Origin: Sphingopyxis sp. DBS4
GTDB lineage: Bacteria > Pseudomonadota > Alphaproteobacteria > Sphingomonadales > Sphingomonadaceae
Length of the DNA stretch: 64,000 nucleotides
Reading direction: 5' to 3'
Assembly (NCBI RefSeq): GCF_024628865.1
Contig: NZ_CP102385.1
Span: 62,001 to 126,000 of the forward strand
The first letter of the stretch is position 1. Each line of letters starts with the position of its first letter. Below, one piece after another: positions 18,868 through 30,725 of this stretch. The notes under the pieces were generated by a model that saw only the letters and a program-made list of their open reading frames with translations, had not been told where the DNA came from and made no database searches. The position numbers and the translations under genes are program-made.

Positions 18868-19197
18868 TCAGAGGCGGACCTCCACCACGCCGTCGTTGAC
18901 GCGCACCGGAAAGCATTGCAGCGCACCCTCGGCCGGACTTGCCAGCGCCGCGCCGTCGCGCACGTCAAAACGCGCATTGTGAAGTGGACATTCGACAACA
19001 AAGTCTTCGAGCCATCCATCCGACAAGAGGGCGAAGGCATGGGTACAGATATTGCTTGTCGCGTAGAATATACCGTTCACATTATAGACCGCGATCTCCC
19101 GGTCTTCGAATGTCGCGGCAAAAATCTCGCCTTCGGGAATGAGTTCGGAACGCGTAATCGGCCGCCAACTCGCGGTATCATCTGCTGGAATGGACAT
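18868..19197 (-). CDS. Rieske [2Fe-2S] ferredoxin
   Basis: A 109-residue Rieske ferredoxin with the full ligand set Cys51-x-His53 (CTH) and Cys70-x2-His73 (CPLH). It would carry electrons from the reductase to the dioxygenase alpha subunit in a three-component ring-hydroxylating system. It lies 18 nt downstream of the beta subunit, so it is in the same operon. The ATG at 19197 is preceded by a weak GAGA. A gap-free but ligand-depleted relative is at 11058-11387. Confidence 0.92.
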   Translation of the reverse strand: MSIPADDTASWRPITRSELIPEGEIFAATFEDREIAVYNVNGIFYATSNICTHAFALLSDGWLEDFVVECPLHNARFDVRDGAALASPAEGALQCFPVRVNDGVVEVRL

Positions 19198-19215
19198 AAT
19201 TTTCTCTCAAACGGG

Positions 19216-19748
19216 CTACACGGTATAGAAGTCGACGACGCTCGGCATGCGGTCGTTGATCAGGATGATGGTCTTCGACGCAATCAGCCACGGCCCCGCA
19301 TTTTCGCGAACGAAGCTGTGGCTGTATCTAACGGCGGCGACATGATGGTCGAAGGTTCTGGGATCATAGACATGCACCGTCGCATGCGAACGAACATCCA
19401 GCCCGTTTTCCGAGTGCGCGGTCACCCTCAACCCCCCGATCATATGAAGCGTACGGGGAAGCGGCAGGGTCGTCACCGACTTGCGCGAACCGAGCCTGTG
19501 GACCCGTTCTTCAAGCTCCCACCGCATCTCGTGGTAGATGAGCGACACTTCGGTATCGGGGTTCGAGGTAGGACGGTACTCATCCAGCCAGGCGGGCATC
19601 CAGAAGCGGGCGTCCTCGCGATAAAGCGCGAGCCAGCCGGTCCAGTCCTGGGAGTCGAGCGCATCCGCTTCTCGAAACAGGAGATCGGAAGCGAGTGTGC
19701 GCGCAACCGGATCGGCCGGCACCTCCGAAATTCCGGGTGCAGCACCCA

Positions 19749-19749
<1 letters not shown>
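19216..19749 (-). CDS. Ring-hydroxylating dioxygenase, beta subunit
   Basis: A 177-residue small subunit of the SnoaL-like fold typical of aromatic-ring dioxygenases (FREADALDSQDWTGWLALY near the N-terminus, then DEVSLIYHE-like and RTLHMIGG blocks). It structurally supports the alpha3beta3 hexamer. The ATG at 19749 shares its first base with the alpha-subunit stop (TGATG) and has AAGGA upstream, so it is preferred to the in-frame ATG at 19782. Family placement near benzoate/anthranilate-type enzymes is tentative. Confidence 0.9.
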
Positions 19750-22902
<3,153 letters not shown>

Positions 22903-22929
22903 TACAGGCCCTTCCTCTCAGGAGTTAGG

Positions 22930-22955
22930 GCCTCCGGCAATCCCGGGGCGGTTCA
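22930..22955 (-). repeat. IS3 left terminal inverted repeat
   Basis: Read on the minus strand from 22955 the end is TGAACCGCCCCGGGATTGCC followed by GGAGG. It begins with the TGA typical of IS3-family ends and lies 53 nt upstream of orfA. No partner repeat is present at the truncated side. Confidence 0.7.
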
Positions 22956-23065
22956 TACCGGGTAGCTGTCAACTCGTGGCGCGATCAGATCGCTCGCCTA
23001 GCCGACAGCCTTCGAGCGCCGCCGCTGGTCTTTACCTTCTGCGCCAAGCATATTAGATTGCGATC

Positions 23066-23248
23066 ATGGCAAGTGTCACCACACCTCGCGAACAGGTCGA
23101 AACTTCCGAAGCCGCACGCAAGGTTGGCGGCTATGCTGAGCTTTTTCGCCTTCAGGATGAGCGCACAGCGATCCGTCGCCGCGGTATGATCGCGAAACTG
23201 ATCAGAAATCCCCAAACTGGCCGCTTCAAATATATTGCCGCGAGCTGA
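23066..23248 (+). CDS. Small hypothetical protein
   Basis: A 60-residue basic protein with a C-terminal MIAKLIRNPQTGRFKYIAAS segment. No domain recognised and no clear ribosome binding site before the ATG at 23066. Support comes from position: its stop is 3 nt before the start of the next gene and codon use looks normal for the region. It begins about 110 nt beyond the IS end, reading away from it. Confidence 0.45.
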   Translation: MASVTTPREQVETSEAARKVGGYAELFRLQDERTAIRRRGMIAKLIRNPQTGRFKYIAAS

Positions 23249-23251
23249 TTG

Positions 23252-24160
23252 ATGACGCTCACGCTGGCCGTCCTCGCCAGCATGTTGATCCTGCTGCCGG
23301 GTTTGACCTTTCTCGGCATCTGGAACCTCAAAGGCGCACGCAGCGGAGCGGCCCGCCCTGAACTACCCCTTGGGTCAGCAACCACATTGCTGCTTGCCGT
23401 CGGTATCTCACTGATGGCCCACTTCCTTGGATGGGCTTGTGTCGAGTTGGCGAGGAACTTGTTCACCGCAGTACCTGAAATCTTGCCAGACAGAGGCATG
23501 ATGTGGGCACCGATCGAAACGCTTCTCCGTCCGGACGGCAAATTTGAGCCGATCATCGCCAATCCGATCACCGCCATGGTGCAATATGCCGACGGCGGCC
23601 ATCTCCAGATGGACGAGCTCGCAATGTTCAGCTTCCTGGTTCTTCTCGAGTCGCTCCTCGTCGCGCAGTTCGTCTCGAATGACGGCTTCGACCTCATGTT
23701 TGACGGCGCGGACTTAAATGGCCAGGGCTGGGTCTATCACCACTATCTTCGCCCGACCCAGCACGGATATCGGCCAGCCTGCCATGTGCTAACCACCTTT
23801 CAGCAAAACAATCTGGGCATCGGGTACATCGGCGCAATCGCCGACATCCGGCATAGCGAAAAGGGCGAGCTGCTCTCGCTGGCCCTACTTAATCCCGACC
23901 GATTCCTGTTCCAACTGAAGCCCGCCGTTCCTGGGAAAAAATGGAAGGAACCCGGCGAAGAGCCGAAATTCGACAGCTACGGGCGGGAACCGATCGGCGG
24001 GATCGTGGCGCTCGATGGAAAGTCGGTCGCCAATCTGCTCGTCAGAACGATCGACAAAGCACTTCTCGACGACATCGAGACTGAAACTGAAAACGATTCC
24101 GAGATAGCGCCGACGCCGACGCCGACGCCCGCCCCGGTCGAACCCGTGGCAGAGCTTTGA
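23252..24160 (+). CDS. Hypothetical membrane-anchored protein
   Basis: A 302-residue protein with two N-terminal hydrophobic stretches (about 3-22 and 44-65) and a soluble remainder containing SFLVLLESLLVAQFVSNDG, HSEKGELLSLALLNPDRFLFQL and a GGIVALDGKSVANLLVR segment. The C-terminus is low complexity, with a (Thr-Pro) run encoded by repeated gacgcc units. Start ATG 23252 follows the upstream stop by 3 nt, so it relies on coupling. Its own stop overlaps the next start (TTGA). I do not recognise the family. Confidence 0.65.
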   Translation: MTLTLAVLASMLILLPGLTFLGIWNLKGARSGAARPELPLGSATTLLLAVGISLMAHFLGWACVELARNLFTAVPEILPDRGMMWAPIETLLRPDGKFEPIIANPITAMVQYADGGHLQMDELAMFSFLVLLESLLVAQFVSNDGFDLMFDGADLNGQGWVYHHYLRPTQHGYRPACHVLTTFQQNNLGIGYIGAIADIRHSEKGELLSLALLNPDRFLFQLKPAVPGKKWKEPGEEPKFDSYGREPIGGIVALDGKSVANLLVRTIDKALLDDIETETENDSEIAPTPTPTPAPVEPVAEL

Positions 24161-24615
24161 TCAAGCTATTCATCTTTCTCGCCAGTCTCGTCGCGCTCGG
24201 AGCAATCCTCTTCGGGCTTGCAGTGTTAATTTGCGCGCCGTTCCATTGGCTCGCGATAGCCTTCATGGGCTATTGTCGACCGCGCCTTGTTCTGGGCCGT
24301 GCCGCCATATGTTTCATGGCAATTTGGGTCGTCACAGTCATGGCCCTCCCGATCGGGAACGGCGCAAACATTGGTATGCTGCTCGCCATCTTTCTTACGC
24401 CATGGCCCGCTCGCATCTGGGCGAACCGCGCCGCATTTCGAGCGGACGACGTCGAACAACGCGTAGCGGCCGCCGACATCCGAAACATCCGGTGGGAAAG
24501 CGAAGGCTCCCGGCTTCGGGTCACAGCCGACAAACCGTGGCGCGAATATATCACCGATAGCGAACGAGCCAGAATGGTCGCCACCTATCAACTGCCGGCT
24601 TCCTTCCCTAGATAA
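24157..24615 (+). CDS. Hypothetical membrane protein
   Basis: A 152-residue protein with three or so hydrophobic segments in the first ~85 residues and a charged C-terminal tail (WANRAAFRADDVEQRVAAAD onward). It starts with TTG at 24157, overlapping the previous stop as TTGA, so the three genes from 23066 form one operon. No known domain. The pairing of two membrane proteins suggests a complex in the inner membrane, which is inference only. Confidence 0.55.
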   Translation: MIKLFIFLASLVALGAILFGLAVLICAPFHWLAIAFMGYCRPRLVLGRAAICFMAIWVVTVMALPIGNGANIGMLLAIFLTPWPARIWANRAAFRADDVEQRVAAADIRNIRWESEGSRLRVTADKPWREYITDSERARMVATYQLPASFPR

Positions 24616-24646
24616 GGGCGCTTGGCGGTCCGCCTTGACGAGCGAT

Positions 24647-25426
24647 CTATGTCGGTCGAATCTTGTCCATGAAATAGGTATAAGCGCCATCGCACTCCAG
24701 CCCGATTGCCGCGCTTGAATCCCGCTTCAGCTTTTCAAAATGCAACTCTTCACCGTCGACCTCGACCCGAACAAAATCGTTCAGACTGGTCTCCTCCAGC
24801 GGATTGAAGCAATAGGCCCTCTCGGGCAATTGAATGGTCCCGTCAGCAACGCGTTCGCCGAGACCGGAGAAGGTGGCAAAGGGGCGAGGCTCATCTTCGT
24901 ATCTCTCGTCTCTCGTGAAAAATCCGATCAAGAACGGGATGCGTTCGCCACCGCTCAAGGTAAATGAACGAGAAAGAATTCTGTAAGCGAAAGTCCCGGC
25001 GCCGCGATCGGGGCGATCCGGGACGATCGTGAAACCCATGCTCTGCCAGAAGGGCTCCGCCGTCCAAGGCGCGATCCCAATTTCGAAGACAGACCATCCC
25101 TCGTCATAAGCCCGCGCGATCATAAATTCTGCGAGAATTCGGCCATAGCCCTTGCGCCGGAGGTCCGGTCTGATCTCGAATATCCCATGACCTTGGAACC
25201 CCACCGCATCCCCGTCGACCAAAAGAATGTCGATGCCACCCCCCTCGCGCCAACGCCCCTTAGTGGTGTCCCAATTCACCCGGAACCCGCGCGGCGGAAC
25301 ATCGCCCTCATAGCCGTTCGCCACATAGGCTGCCTCGCCCGTCTGGTGGGCGGCTTCTTCGGCGTCGAGCCATCCTTCGACTTCAACCAGGAGCGCTTCG
25401 GTTGCCGGGACGATTTCATAGGTCAT
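24647..25426 (-). CDS. GNAT family N-acetyltransferase
   Basis: A 259-residue protein with a central GNAT fold: GFQGHGIFEIRPDLRRKGYG holds motif A, with RRKGYG as the acetyl-CoA pyrophosphate loop, then ARAYDEGWSVFEIGIAPW and FWQSMGFTIVPD. The C-terminal ~90 residues (from about SGGERIPFLIGFF) are extra and of unknown role. The acceptor is unknown. It converges with the membrane-protein operon and lies about 40 nt downstream of the recombinase stop. Confidence 0.82.
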   Translation of the reverse strand: MTYEIVPATEALLVEVEGWLDAEEAAHQTGEAAYVANGYEGDVPPRGFRVNWDTTKGRWREGGGIDILLVDGDAVGFQGHGIFEIRPDLRRKGYGRILAEFMIARAYDEGWSVFEIGIAPWTAEPFWQSMGFTIVPDRPDRGAGTFAYRILSRSFTLSGGERIPFLIGFFTRDERYEDEPRPFATFSGLGERVADGTIQLPERAYCFNPLEETSLNDFVRVEVDGEELHFEKLKRDSSAAIGLECDGAYTYFMDKIRPT

Positions 25427-25465
25427 GGACGACGCCTAGCATATTCTTTGCCGTGCGCAGCCTTC

Positions 25466-26596
25466 TCAGCTCCTGACTCTACCGATCACGCGCGCCGCGG
25501 CATTGCTGCCGGCGGCAAGCTCGCGCGCGTAACCGAGCGCGGTTGTCGGCGAAGACCAGCGTAGCGCCAGCGCGATCCCCGCGCCGTCCTCGCCGGCGGC
25601 GAACAGGTCCTGAGTAAGCCCGACGCGGAACGAATGCGCGCTGAGCGCCGCCACCGGGTCCTGCCCGGGTTCGATCGCGGCATGGCCGTCGGCGATTGCT
25701 TTCGTAGCGCGGCTACGCAGGATCGAGACGACACCCTGCCGCGTCAGGCCGTTCGACCCGACATGATGCCGCAAGATTGTCTCGCCATCGTCGGCGCCCT
25801 TAAGTGTCAGAATGTTGATACGCCGGAACACGGCACCGTCGGCGATCGCGCTGGCGGACAGCCAGAGGGAGAGCCGGCGCATAGTCTCGGCCGAGAGCCA
25901 CACGACACTCCCCTCCCCCTCCTGGTCGGTTTTCGAACGCCGTATCTCGAGCCGACCGCTGCGGTCAGCAAGCAGGCGAAGATCTTCCACCTTTGCTGCC
26001 ACCAGCTCGGACACGCGCAGCCCCGCATCATAGGCCATTGAGCAGAGCGCCGCATCGCGCAGCCCGACGAGATCGTCGCCGCACGCCGCGAGCAAGCTTT
26101 CGATCGTCAGCCCCTCCGGCTCGATGTCGGCCGACGACATCGCTTGACCGTAGCGGAGCGGAGCGGCCTGGCGCTGGCGCGTCCCAACCTTGCGACGAAT
26201 GCCCTTCAGCGTATCGCGGACCATGCCCGCCTGCGTCGGCAAGGCTTCGGTGTCGCCATAGCCGAGGATCCGGTGAACACGCGCGATGCTCGCGAGGCGC
26301 CGCGCAAGGGTCGCCGGTTTGGCGGCCGCGCGAGTATCGGTCGATCGCGACAGCCAGCGAAGATAGAGAACGAGGGTTTCGGGGGTGGCGGGCACCGCGG
26401 TCGCGATCGGCCGCTGCAACATGCACCAGCGCAGATAACATTTCAGGTCGGCGACGATCGCCGCCTTGGTCGCCGGCGCCATCGCATCGGCCGCCGCCTC
26501 GATCGCGAGCGGCCTCGCCTTGCTCCAGTCGACTAGGCGGCCATGCGCGGCGAGGACCGCCTCGAGCGACGACGGCAGCGGCGCGAGCTCGGTCAT
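25466..26596 (-). CDS. Tyrosine site-specific recombinase
   Basis: A 376-residue tyrosine recombinase. The N-terminal SAM-like core-binding part runs to about 170. Catalytic residues are seen in AYDAGLRVSEL (first Arg), AHSFRVG (His-x2-Arg), a Trp in LRWSSP at the second His/Trp position, and Tyr in LGYAREL. On plasmids such enzymes resolve multimers or integrate elements. It is the second gene of a two-gene operon, overlapping the upstream small gene by ATGA. Possible crossover-like inverted repeats lie upstream at 26960-27036. Confidence 0.9.
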   Translation of the reverse strand: MTELAPLPSSLEAVLAAHGRLVDWSKARPLAIEAAADAMAPATKAAIVADLKCYLRWCMLQRPIATAVPATPETLVLYLRWLSRSTDTRAAAKPATLARRLASIARVHRILGYGDTEALPTQAGMVRDTLKGIRRKVGTRQRQAAPLRYGQAMSSADIEPEGLTIESLLAACGDDLVGLRDAALCSMAYDAGLRVSELVAAKVEDLRLLADRSGRLEIRRSKTDQEGEGSVVWLSAETMRRLSLWLSASAIADGAVFRRINILTLKGADDGETILRHHVGSNGLTRQGVVSILRSRATKAIADGHAAIEPGQDPVAALSAHSFRVGLTQDLFAAGEDGAGIALALRWSSPTTALGYARELAAGSNAAARVIGRVRS

Positions 26597-26883
26597 CGCG
26601 TGCGAACCAATGCTTCGGGATCAAGCATTCGCGCAATCAGCGCGGCGCCCTTGGCGGACAGCCGCCAGCCCGCCCCGCCGCGCGGGCCCGGGCTGTCGTC
26701 GACCAGCCCGCTGGCTTCATAGCCCCACATCAGATCGAACACCGCCTCGCGCGCGCTAACCCGGTTTGTCCGGACGCTGCGCTGGCCCAGCTCGCGCGCG
26801 ATCGCGGCGGCCGTGCGCCGCGTTCCGGCGCCGGTGCCGAAGATCTGGCGCAGGTCGGCCGCGATGCGGTGATCGATCGTCAT
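26593..26883 (-). CDS. Small helical protein upstream of recombinase
   Basis: A 96-residue protein (RIAADLRQIFGTGAG, AAAIARELGQ, GAGWRLSAKGAALIARMLDPEAL) with a pattern consistent with a small winged helix-turn-helix. Start at 26883 has a strong GGAGG 7 nt upstream. Its stop overlaps the recombinase start, so it is likely a regulator or directionality partner of that enzyme. The fold is a guess from sequence pattern. Confidence 0.7.
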   Translation of the reverse strand: MTIDHRIAADLRQIFGTGAGTRRTAAAIARELGQRSVRTNRVSAREAVFDLMWGYEASGLVDDSPGPRGGAGWRLSAKGAALIARMLDPEALVRTR

Positions 26884-26959
26884 GGTGCGCCCTCCTTGTC
26901 CTGGCTTCCGACGGGCGGAATTTTCGGCCGAAAGGACCGATTTGGCGGACCCGGTTTTA

Positions 26960-27036
26960 CCATAATGTCCGATTATGGAAAGTCCTTTATTCCCGGCGCG
27001 GAATGATGGGAAACTAAAGTAGCAGTTTGGTAAACT
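26960..27036. promoter_or_regulatory. Two inverted repeats in divergent promoter region
   Basis: Between the divergent genes at 26883 and 27092 lie two perfect inverted repeats: CCATAAT gtccg ATTATGG (26960-26978) and AGTTT ggt AAACT (27024-27036), with a further AAACT at 27011-27015. They are AT-rich within a GC-rich region. They could be operators of the small putative HTH protein or recombinase binding sites. Confidence 0.45.
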
Positions 27037-27091
27037 CGGCTTTTGACGCCGACTCCGCTTCCGGCTATCAGCATAGCACATAGGAGCCGCC

Positions 27092-28033
27092 ATGCCCCCC
27101 TCCCCTCACTCAAACGCCATCGCTTTCCGGCAGGGCCAGATCGATGCGCTGGCGCGCACCCTCTACGCCTCCCCTGCCCTCTACCCCGCAGAAATGCGCC
27201 ACTGCTTCGCGCTACGCACGCTCCAGCGGACCTGGGACCAGTATCGCGAGGATCGCGCAATCGTCACCGGCGCCAGCGTCATCGGCGCCGAATGCGCCGC
27301 CGAACGCGACGCGTTCCTGACCCTGCTTGCCTCGCGGCTGCCTGACCCCCGCCACGACCTCGCTGGCCCCATCGCGCGCGTCCGCCAGACCGCGATCCGC
27401 CCCCTCGCGGCCGAAACCGCGGCGACGGCGACGATCGTCGACGAAAGCCGCGCAGAGCTCGAGGCCGTGCGCCTCGTCGCTGCGAGCCCGAACCTGCCTG
27501 CCGAGCCGGTGGCTCGCGTGCTCGCGATCGTCCGTAGCCTGCGCCGGTCGGCCGACGCCCATGGCGATCCACTTTCGGCCACCGCGCGCTCGCCGTGCTG
27601 GGCGGTCAATTTGCTCGCCGTGGTCGAGCCAGCGCTGTTCGGGCTTTCAACACACCCCCTGCCCTTCCCCGGGCTTGTCCGCCGCCGGTTGTTCCGCGCG
27701 GATCGTGAGCCTGACACTGATCGCGATGATGTGGTGGAGCTGCTGCTCGAGGCGCTGCATGAGACGCTGTGCGACATTGCGCGAGTGCCGCGCGCGGCGG
27801 CGGCGTTTGGTGAAGCATTGCCGGGGCTGCGGGTGAATTCGCGCCTGCTCGCGGCGTGGCTGCTACTGTTCGCGTTCAGGTCGTTGACCCCTGCGCAATT
27901 AGCCCGCGCCCTACCTTGTACAAAGGCAGGCGCCGTCAAGCTGCTTCGGCGGCTTGCCGAACACCAATTTGCAACTACGCCTCAAACCTTCGAGCCCTAC
28001 CTTTGTAGATTGGGGATCTCGGTCCATTTCTGA
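27092..28033 (+). CDS. Hypothetical protein with C-terminal HTH
   Basis: A 313-residue Ala/Arg-rich protein. The last ~60 residues (LLLFAFRSLTPAQLARALPC, then TKAGAVKLLRRLAEHQFA) look like a helix-turn-helix in which the second helix reads TKAGAVKLL. The N-terminal part is helical with no recognised motif. It may belong with plasmid-encoded DUF1612-type HTH proteins, but I am not sure. It reads toward parB (convergent, 46-nt gap) and is divergent from the recombinase operon. Confidence 0.65.
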   Translation: MPPSPHSNAIAFRQGQIDALARTLYASPALYPAEMRHCFALRTLQRTWDQYREDRAIVTGASVIGAECAAERDAFLTLLASRLPDPRHDLAGPIARVRQTAIRPLAAETAATATIVDESRAELEAVRLVAASPNLPAEPVARVLAIVRSLRRSADAHGDPLSATARSPCWAVNLLAVVEPALFGLSTHPLPFPGLVRRRLFRADREPDTDRDDVVELLLEALHETLCDIARVPRAAAAFGEALPGLRVNSRLLAAWLLLFAFRSLTPAQLARALPCTKAGAVKLLRRLAEHQFATTPQTFEPYLCRLGISVHF

Positions 28034-28079
28034 CGTGACCTGACCGCGTTTGCTGATCGGCACGTACCGCCACTCTCCC

Positions 28080-29120
28080 CTATTTGGGCCAATGTTGATC
28101 AAGGAGCTTCTGCATCGCGGTCTCCGCCTCAGCGCGACTTCCTCCGCTCTTTGGAAACAGAGTGACACTGATGCCTTTCCTGTCCTTCTTTTCGACACGC
28201 AGTAACAGCACCCCGGCGCCCGACAGGAATACCCCTTCGGGCGAACCTGTCTTTTTGGGGGGGGCCTTACTCGCTGCGTTGCGTCTCGGCTCTGAGGCGG
28301 CGGCGGCGACCAACGCTCGAAGAATATCAGGGACTGTCACCGGAACGTTTGTCTCGCCTTCGGCCCGAGCCCGGGCAAGGCGGGACGCTTCTGCAAGAAC
28401 TCTAGCTCGAGAATCGTCGGGCTTCAGAATTGGCTTCAAGGTACCGACATGCGAAATCTTAAGCTCGAATGGATCGGGGAATGCGATCATCAGTTCGTTC
28501 GGCAAGCGAGCCAGATCAAGATAGCGACTGAGCCACGCCTCGCTCTGGTTCAGGCGTTGCGCCATCGCCTTCTGCTTTCCGCTGTAATAGAAATCGAGAG
28601 CTTTCAGATAGTCTCGCGCCCGCTCGACATCGGTAAGATCTTCCCGGGCCCTGTTCTCGAGATCGGAAACTCGGAAGGCCTGTTCGTCCGTGAGGCTCCG
28701 GATCTCGATGAGGTAACGAATGTCGGGATAGTTGTTGGCGCGTAGCCAAGAGACGGTCCAGTGGCGCCGAGCGCCCGAGATGACTTCATAATCATGATCC
28801 GGGTCACCCGTTACGCGGCGGACGATAGCAGGAAACTCCTGCTTGCCCTGTGCAACGATGGTCTCGATAAGATCTGCGCACCGCTCCTCATTTAGCGCCG
28901 CATAGTCGCGATTGTGACGTTCCCAGATTCGACACCGCGCTGGGTCGACGAGTTCCTGGGGAATGTCGACGACAGCGCCGGATGCGAGATCCGCCAGCCG
29001 ATTCGTTCGGCTGCCCAGAACTCCGACGCCGAGCCGACTCTGGCGTTCAACGGGCGAGGTGGCCGCAGGCTCCATTCCCGCGGCCAAGTCAGCGACAAAG
29101 CTCTTGTTCTTGGAGGTCAT
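28080..29120 (-). CDS. parB: Plasmid partition protein ParB
   Basis: A 346-residue ParB-family protein. The N-terminal domain has EVISGARRHWTVSWLRANN (the GxRR CTP-binding box) and VSDLENRAREDLTDVERARDYLKAL. A helix-turn-helix follows (KAMAQRLNQSEAWLSRYLDLARLP). The C-terminus (from about LSGAGVLLLRVEKKDRKG) would dimerise. It loads onto parS and works with the ParA ATPase to segregate the plasmid. Start at 29120 follows GGGGAGG. It is downstream of parA, with a parS-like palindrome in the 103-nt gap between them. Confidence 0.92.
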   Translation of the reverse strand: MTSKNKSFVADLAAGMEPAATSPVERQSRLGVGVLGSRTNRLADLASGAVVDIPQELVDPARCRIWERHNRDYAALNEERCADLIETIVAQGKQEFPAIVRRVTGDPDHDYEVISGARRHWTVSWLRANNYPDIRYLIEIRSLTDEQAFRVSDLENRAREDLTDVERARDYLKALDFYYSGKQKAMAQRLNQSEAWLSRYLDLARLPNELMIAFPDPFELKISHVGTLKPILKPDDSRARVLAEASRLARARAEGETNVPVTVPDILRALVAAAASEPRRNAASKAPPKKTGSPEGVFLSGAGVLLLRVEKKDRKGISVTLFPKSGGSRAEAETAMQKLLDQHWPK

Positions 29121-29139
29121 TGCCCTCCCCTTTCGTACA

Positions 29140-29159
29140 AAATTGCAGGGCTGCAATTT
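29140..29159. repeat. Candidate parS site 1
   Basis: Perfect inverted repeat with 9-bp arms AAATTGCAG and CTGCAATTT around GG, immediately upstream of parB. The core ATTGCAGG-N-CTGCAAT recurs at 30656-30673 and 30699-30718 and was not noticed elsewhere in the window. Location in the par operon makes it a good ParB binding site. Confidence 0.7.
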
Positions 29160-29223
29160 CCGCTTTCTCGTTCCGCCGCCCCGCTTTGGAAATCGCTAAT
29201 TACGGGTCTGCGATTCCGGCATA

Positions 29224-30426
29224 TCATGCGAGGCCCTCCTTCCGCAGGCGCGGCAAATGACTTGGCCAGGTCGCTCGGATATCGATCTCGATCTCCCCAC
29301 AGACCCCATCCAGATAAGTCAGGCAGCGATCGCGGACTTGCTTACTCGTCATCGGTCCGTTGAGCTCGTAGACTGTCATTAGCCGGGCAGTCGCGTTGTC
29401 GATCTCCGCAGAATCCTTAAGCGGTGTGCGGATCATCGCATTGCCGAAAACCTGCCGCATCAGCTCCAGTAGCCCCTTCTGCATTGACTTGGTATCGTCA
29501 ACCTTCGACGCGAGGAACCGCAAGAAGGAGAGTTGAGGCGCAAGATCGACCGCCTCAAGCTCTTGAATTGTTTCATCGAGCATCGCGAGGAATGCTGCAG
29601 TAGACGAAAAATCCATCACCGTTGGGGGAACAGGCACAACAAGCGCGTTCGCAGCCCTCAGCACCGACAAGGAGATCGCGCCAAGCGCCGGCGGTGGGTC
29701 CAAGATGATGACGTCATAGAGATCGGAGACCGACGCGACACCCTGCGCAAGGCGGTTCAGAAGCGCGCCCTGCCCTCGCGCCATGCGTGCAGCCAGCTCA
29801 TATTCAGATTGGAACAAGCGCAGGTTCGCGGGGATCAGGTCGAGACCGTCGAAATGGGTCTTCTTTATCGCATACTCGAGCGTCTCGCGTTCACCCTCGC
29901 GCAGGTAGGGATAAAGCGTCTCGTCCTCGCTCAGATCAAGGTCAGGCACGTAACCGAACAGCGTTGTTGCCGAGGCCTGACTGTCGCAGTCGATCAACAG
30001 GACGCGATAGCCCCGGATCGCAAGATTCTGGGCCAAATGGACCGCCGTCGTACTCTTGCCAACACCGCCCTTGAAGTTCTGCACCGCCAGAATTGACACT
30101 GGATCGGACGGAGCGCGCCAAGGGCGGGTCCCGAACGTTCCGCGCATGTCGTTGAGCTGGGCGAGACTGTAGGCATGGCGCCGATTGTTCTCACCCCGGG
30201 TCGGGGCAACGAGGCGTCCATCGGATTCTGCCTCCCGGATGGCGGCGGTGGTGCGTCCAACGAGTTCAGCAGCTTTGCCGATCGGGAACGTCGGCTCGCG
30301 CCGCTCATCCGCTCGCGCGGAACGCGCAGAGTCGCGCAAGCGTTCGAGTACCGACGATGTACGCGCAGCAAGTGCGCCCACGTCCAGTGTCTCGGCTATG
30401 CGAACCTGATCCACCGACGTAGCCAT
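29224..30426 (-). CDS. parA: Plasmid partition ATPase ParA
   Basis: A 400-residue ParA of the large type Ia kind. An N-terminal MerR-like DNA-binding segment (PIGKAAELVGRTTAAIREAE, with GRLVAPTRG) precedes the ATPase, whose deviant Walker A is KGGVGKST (119-126), with switch-type LLIDCDSQASATT and IILDPPPALG (Walker B region). It moves plasmid copies apart on the nucleoid and usually represses its own promoter through the HTH. Start at 30426 has AAGGGG upstream. The parS-like palindromes at 30656 and 30699 lie upstream and could be part of that control. Confidence 0.93.
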   Translation of the reverse strand: MATSVDQVRIAETLDVGALAARTSSVLERLRDSARSARADERREPTFPIGKAAELVGRTTAAIREAESDGRLVAPTRGENNRRHAYSLAQLNDMRGTFGTRPWRAPSDPVSILAVQNFKGGVGKSTTAVHLAQNLAIRGYRVLLIDCDSQASATTLFGYVPDLDLSEDETLYPYLREGERETLEYAIKKTHFDGLDLIPANLRLFQSEYELAARMARGQGALLNRLAQGVASVSDLYDVIILDPPPALGAISLSVLRAANALVVPVPPTVMDFSSTAAFLAMLDETIQELEAVDLAPQLSFLRFLASKVDDTKSMQKGLLELMRQVFGNAMIRTPLKDSAEIDNATARLMTVYELNGPMTSKQVRDRCLTYLDGVCGEIEIDIRATWPSHLPRLRKEGLA

Positions 30427-30655
30427 AACATCCCCTTTGTGAAAACTAGCGTGCTTCTGTCCGATTTTCACTTTTCGGTCAATGAAAAGCTAATATTTGC
30501 AAAACTCAACCCCGGCGTGCTGATTTCACAATCGCGGCACATCTGCGTCACCTAGATCATGCGATCCAGGGCTATGGCGTCAAAATCCTGCTGAGACGGG
30601 CAGCCCTCGCCTCACCAATCCTGACCGATTGGGGGACCCGCGTGAGCAATGCAAC

Positions 30656-30673
30656 AAATTGCAGGGCTGCAAT
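30656..30673. repeat. Candidate parS site 2
   Basis: AAATTGCAGGGCTGCAAT in the gap between parA and repA, with the same palindromic core as site 1 (8-bp arms ATTGCAGG-type around the centre). Confidence 0.68.
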
Positions 30674-30698
30674 CCGGCCCTCCGACAGTCAGCTATTG

Positions 30699-30718
30699 AA
30701 AATTGCAGGCCTGCAATT
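30699..30718. repeat. Candidate parS site 3
   Basis: AAAATTGCAGGCCTGCAATT; its central 16 bp ATTGCAGGCCTGCAAT is a perfect palindrome. It lies 25 nt from site 2 and only 7 nt from the repA stop. Confidence 0.68.
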
Positions 30719-30725
30719 CTCCTCT

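Noticed and set aside
24105..24135. Repeated gacgcc units as a functional repeat
   Set aside because: They encode a Thr-Pro tail and are best explained as a coding microsatellite.
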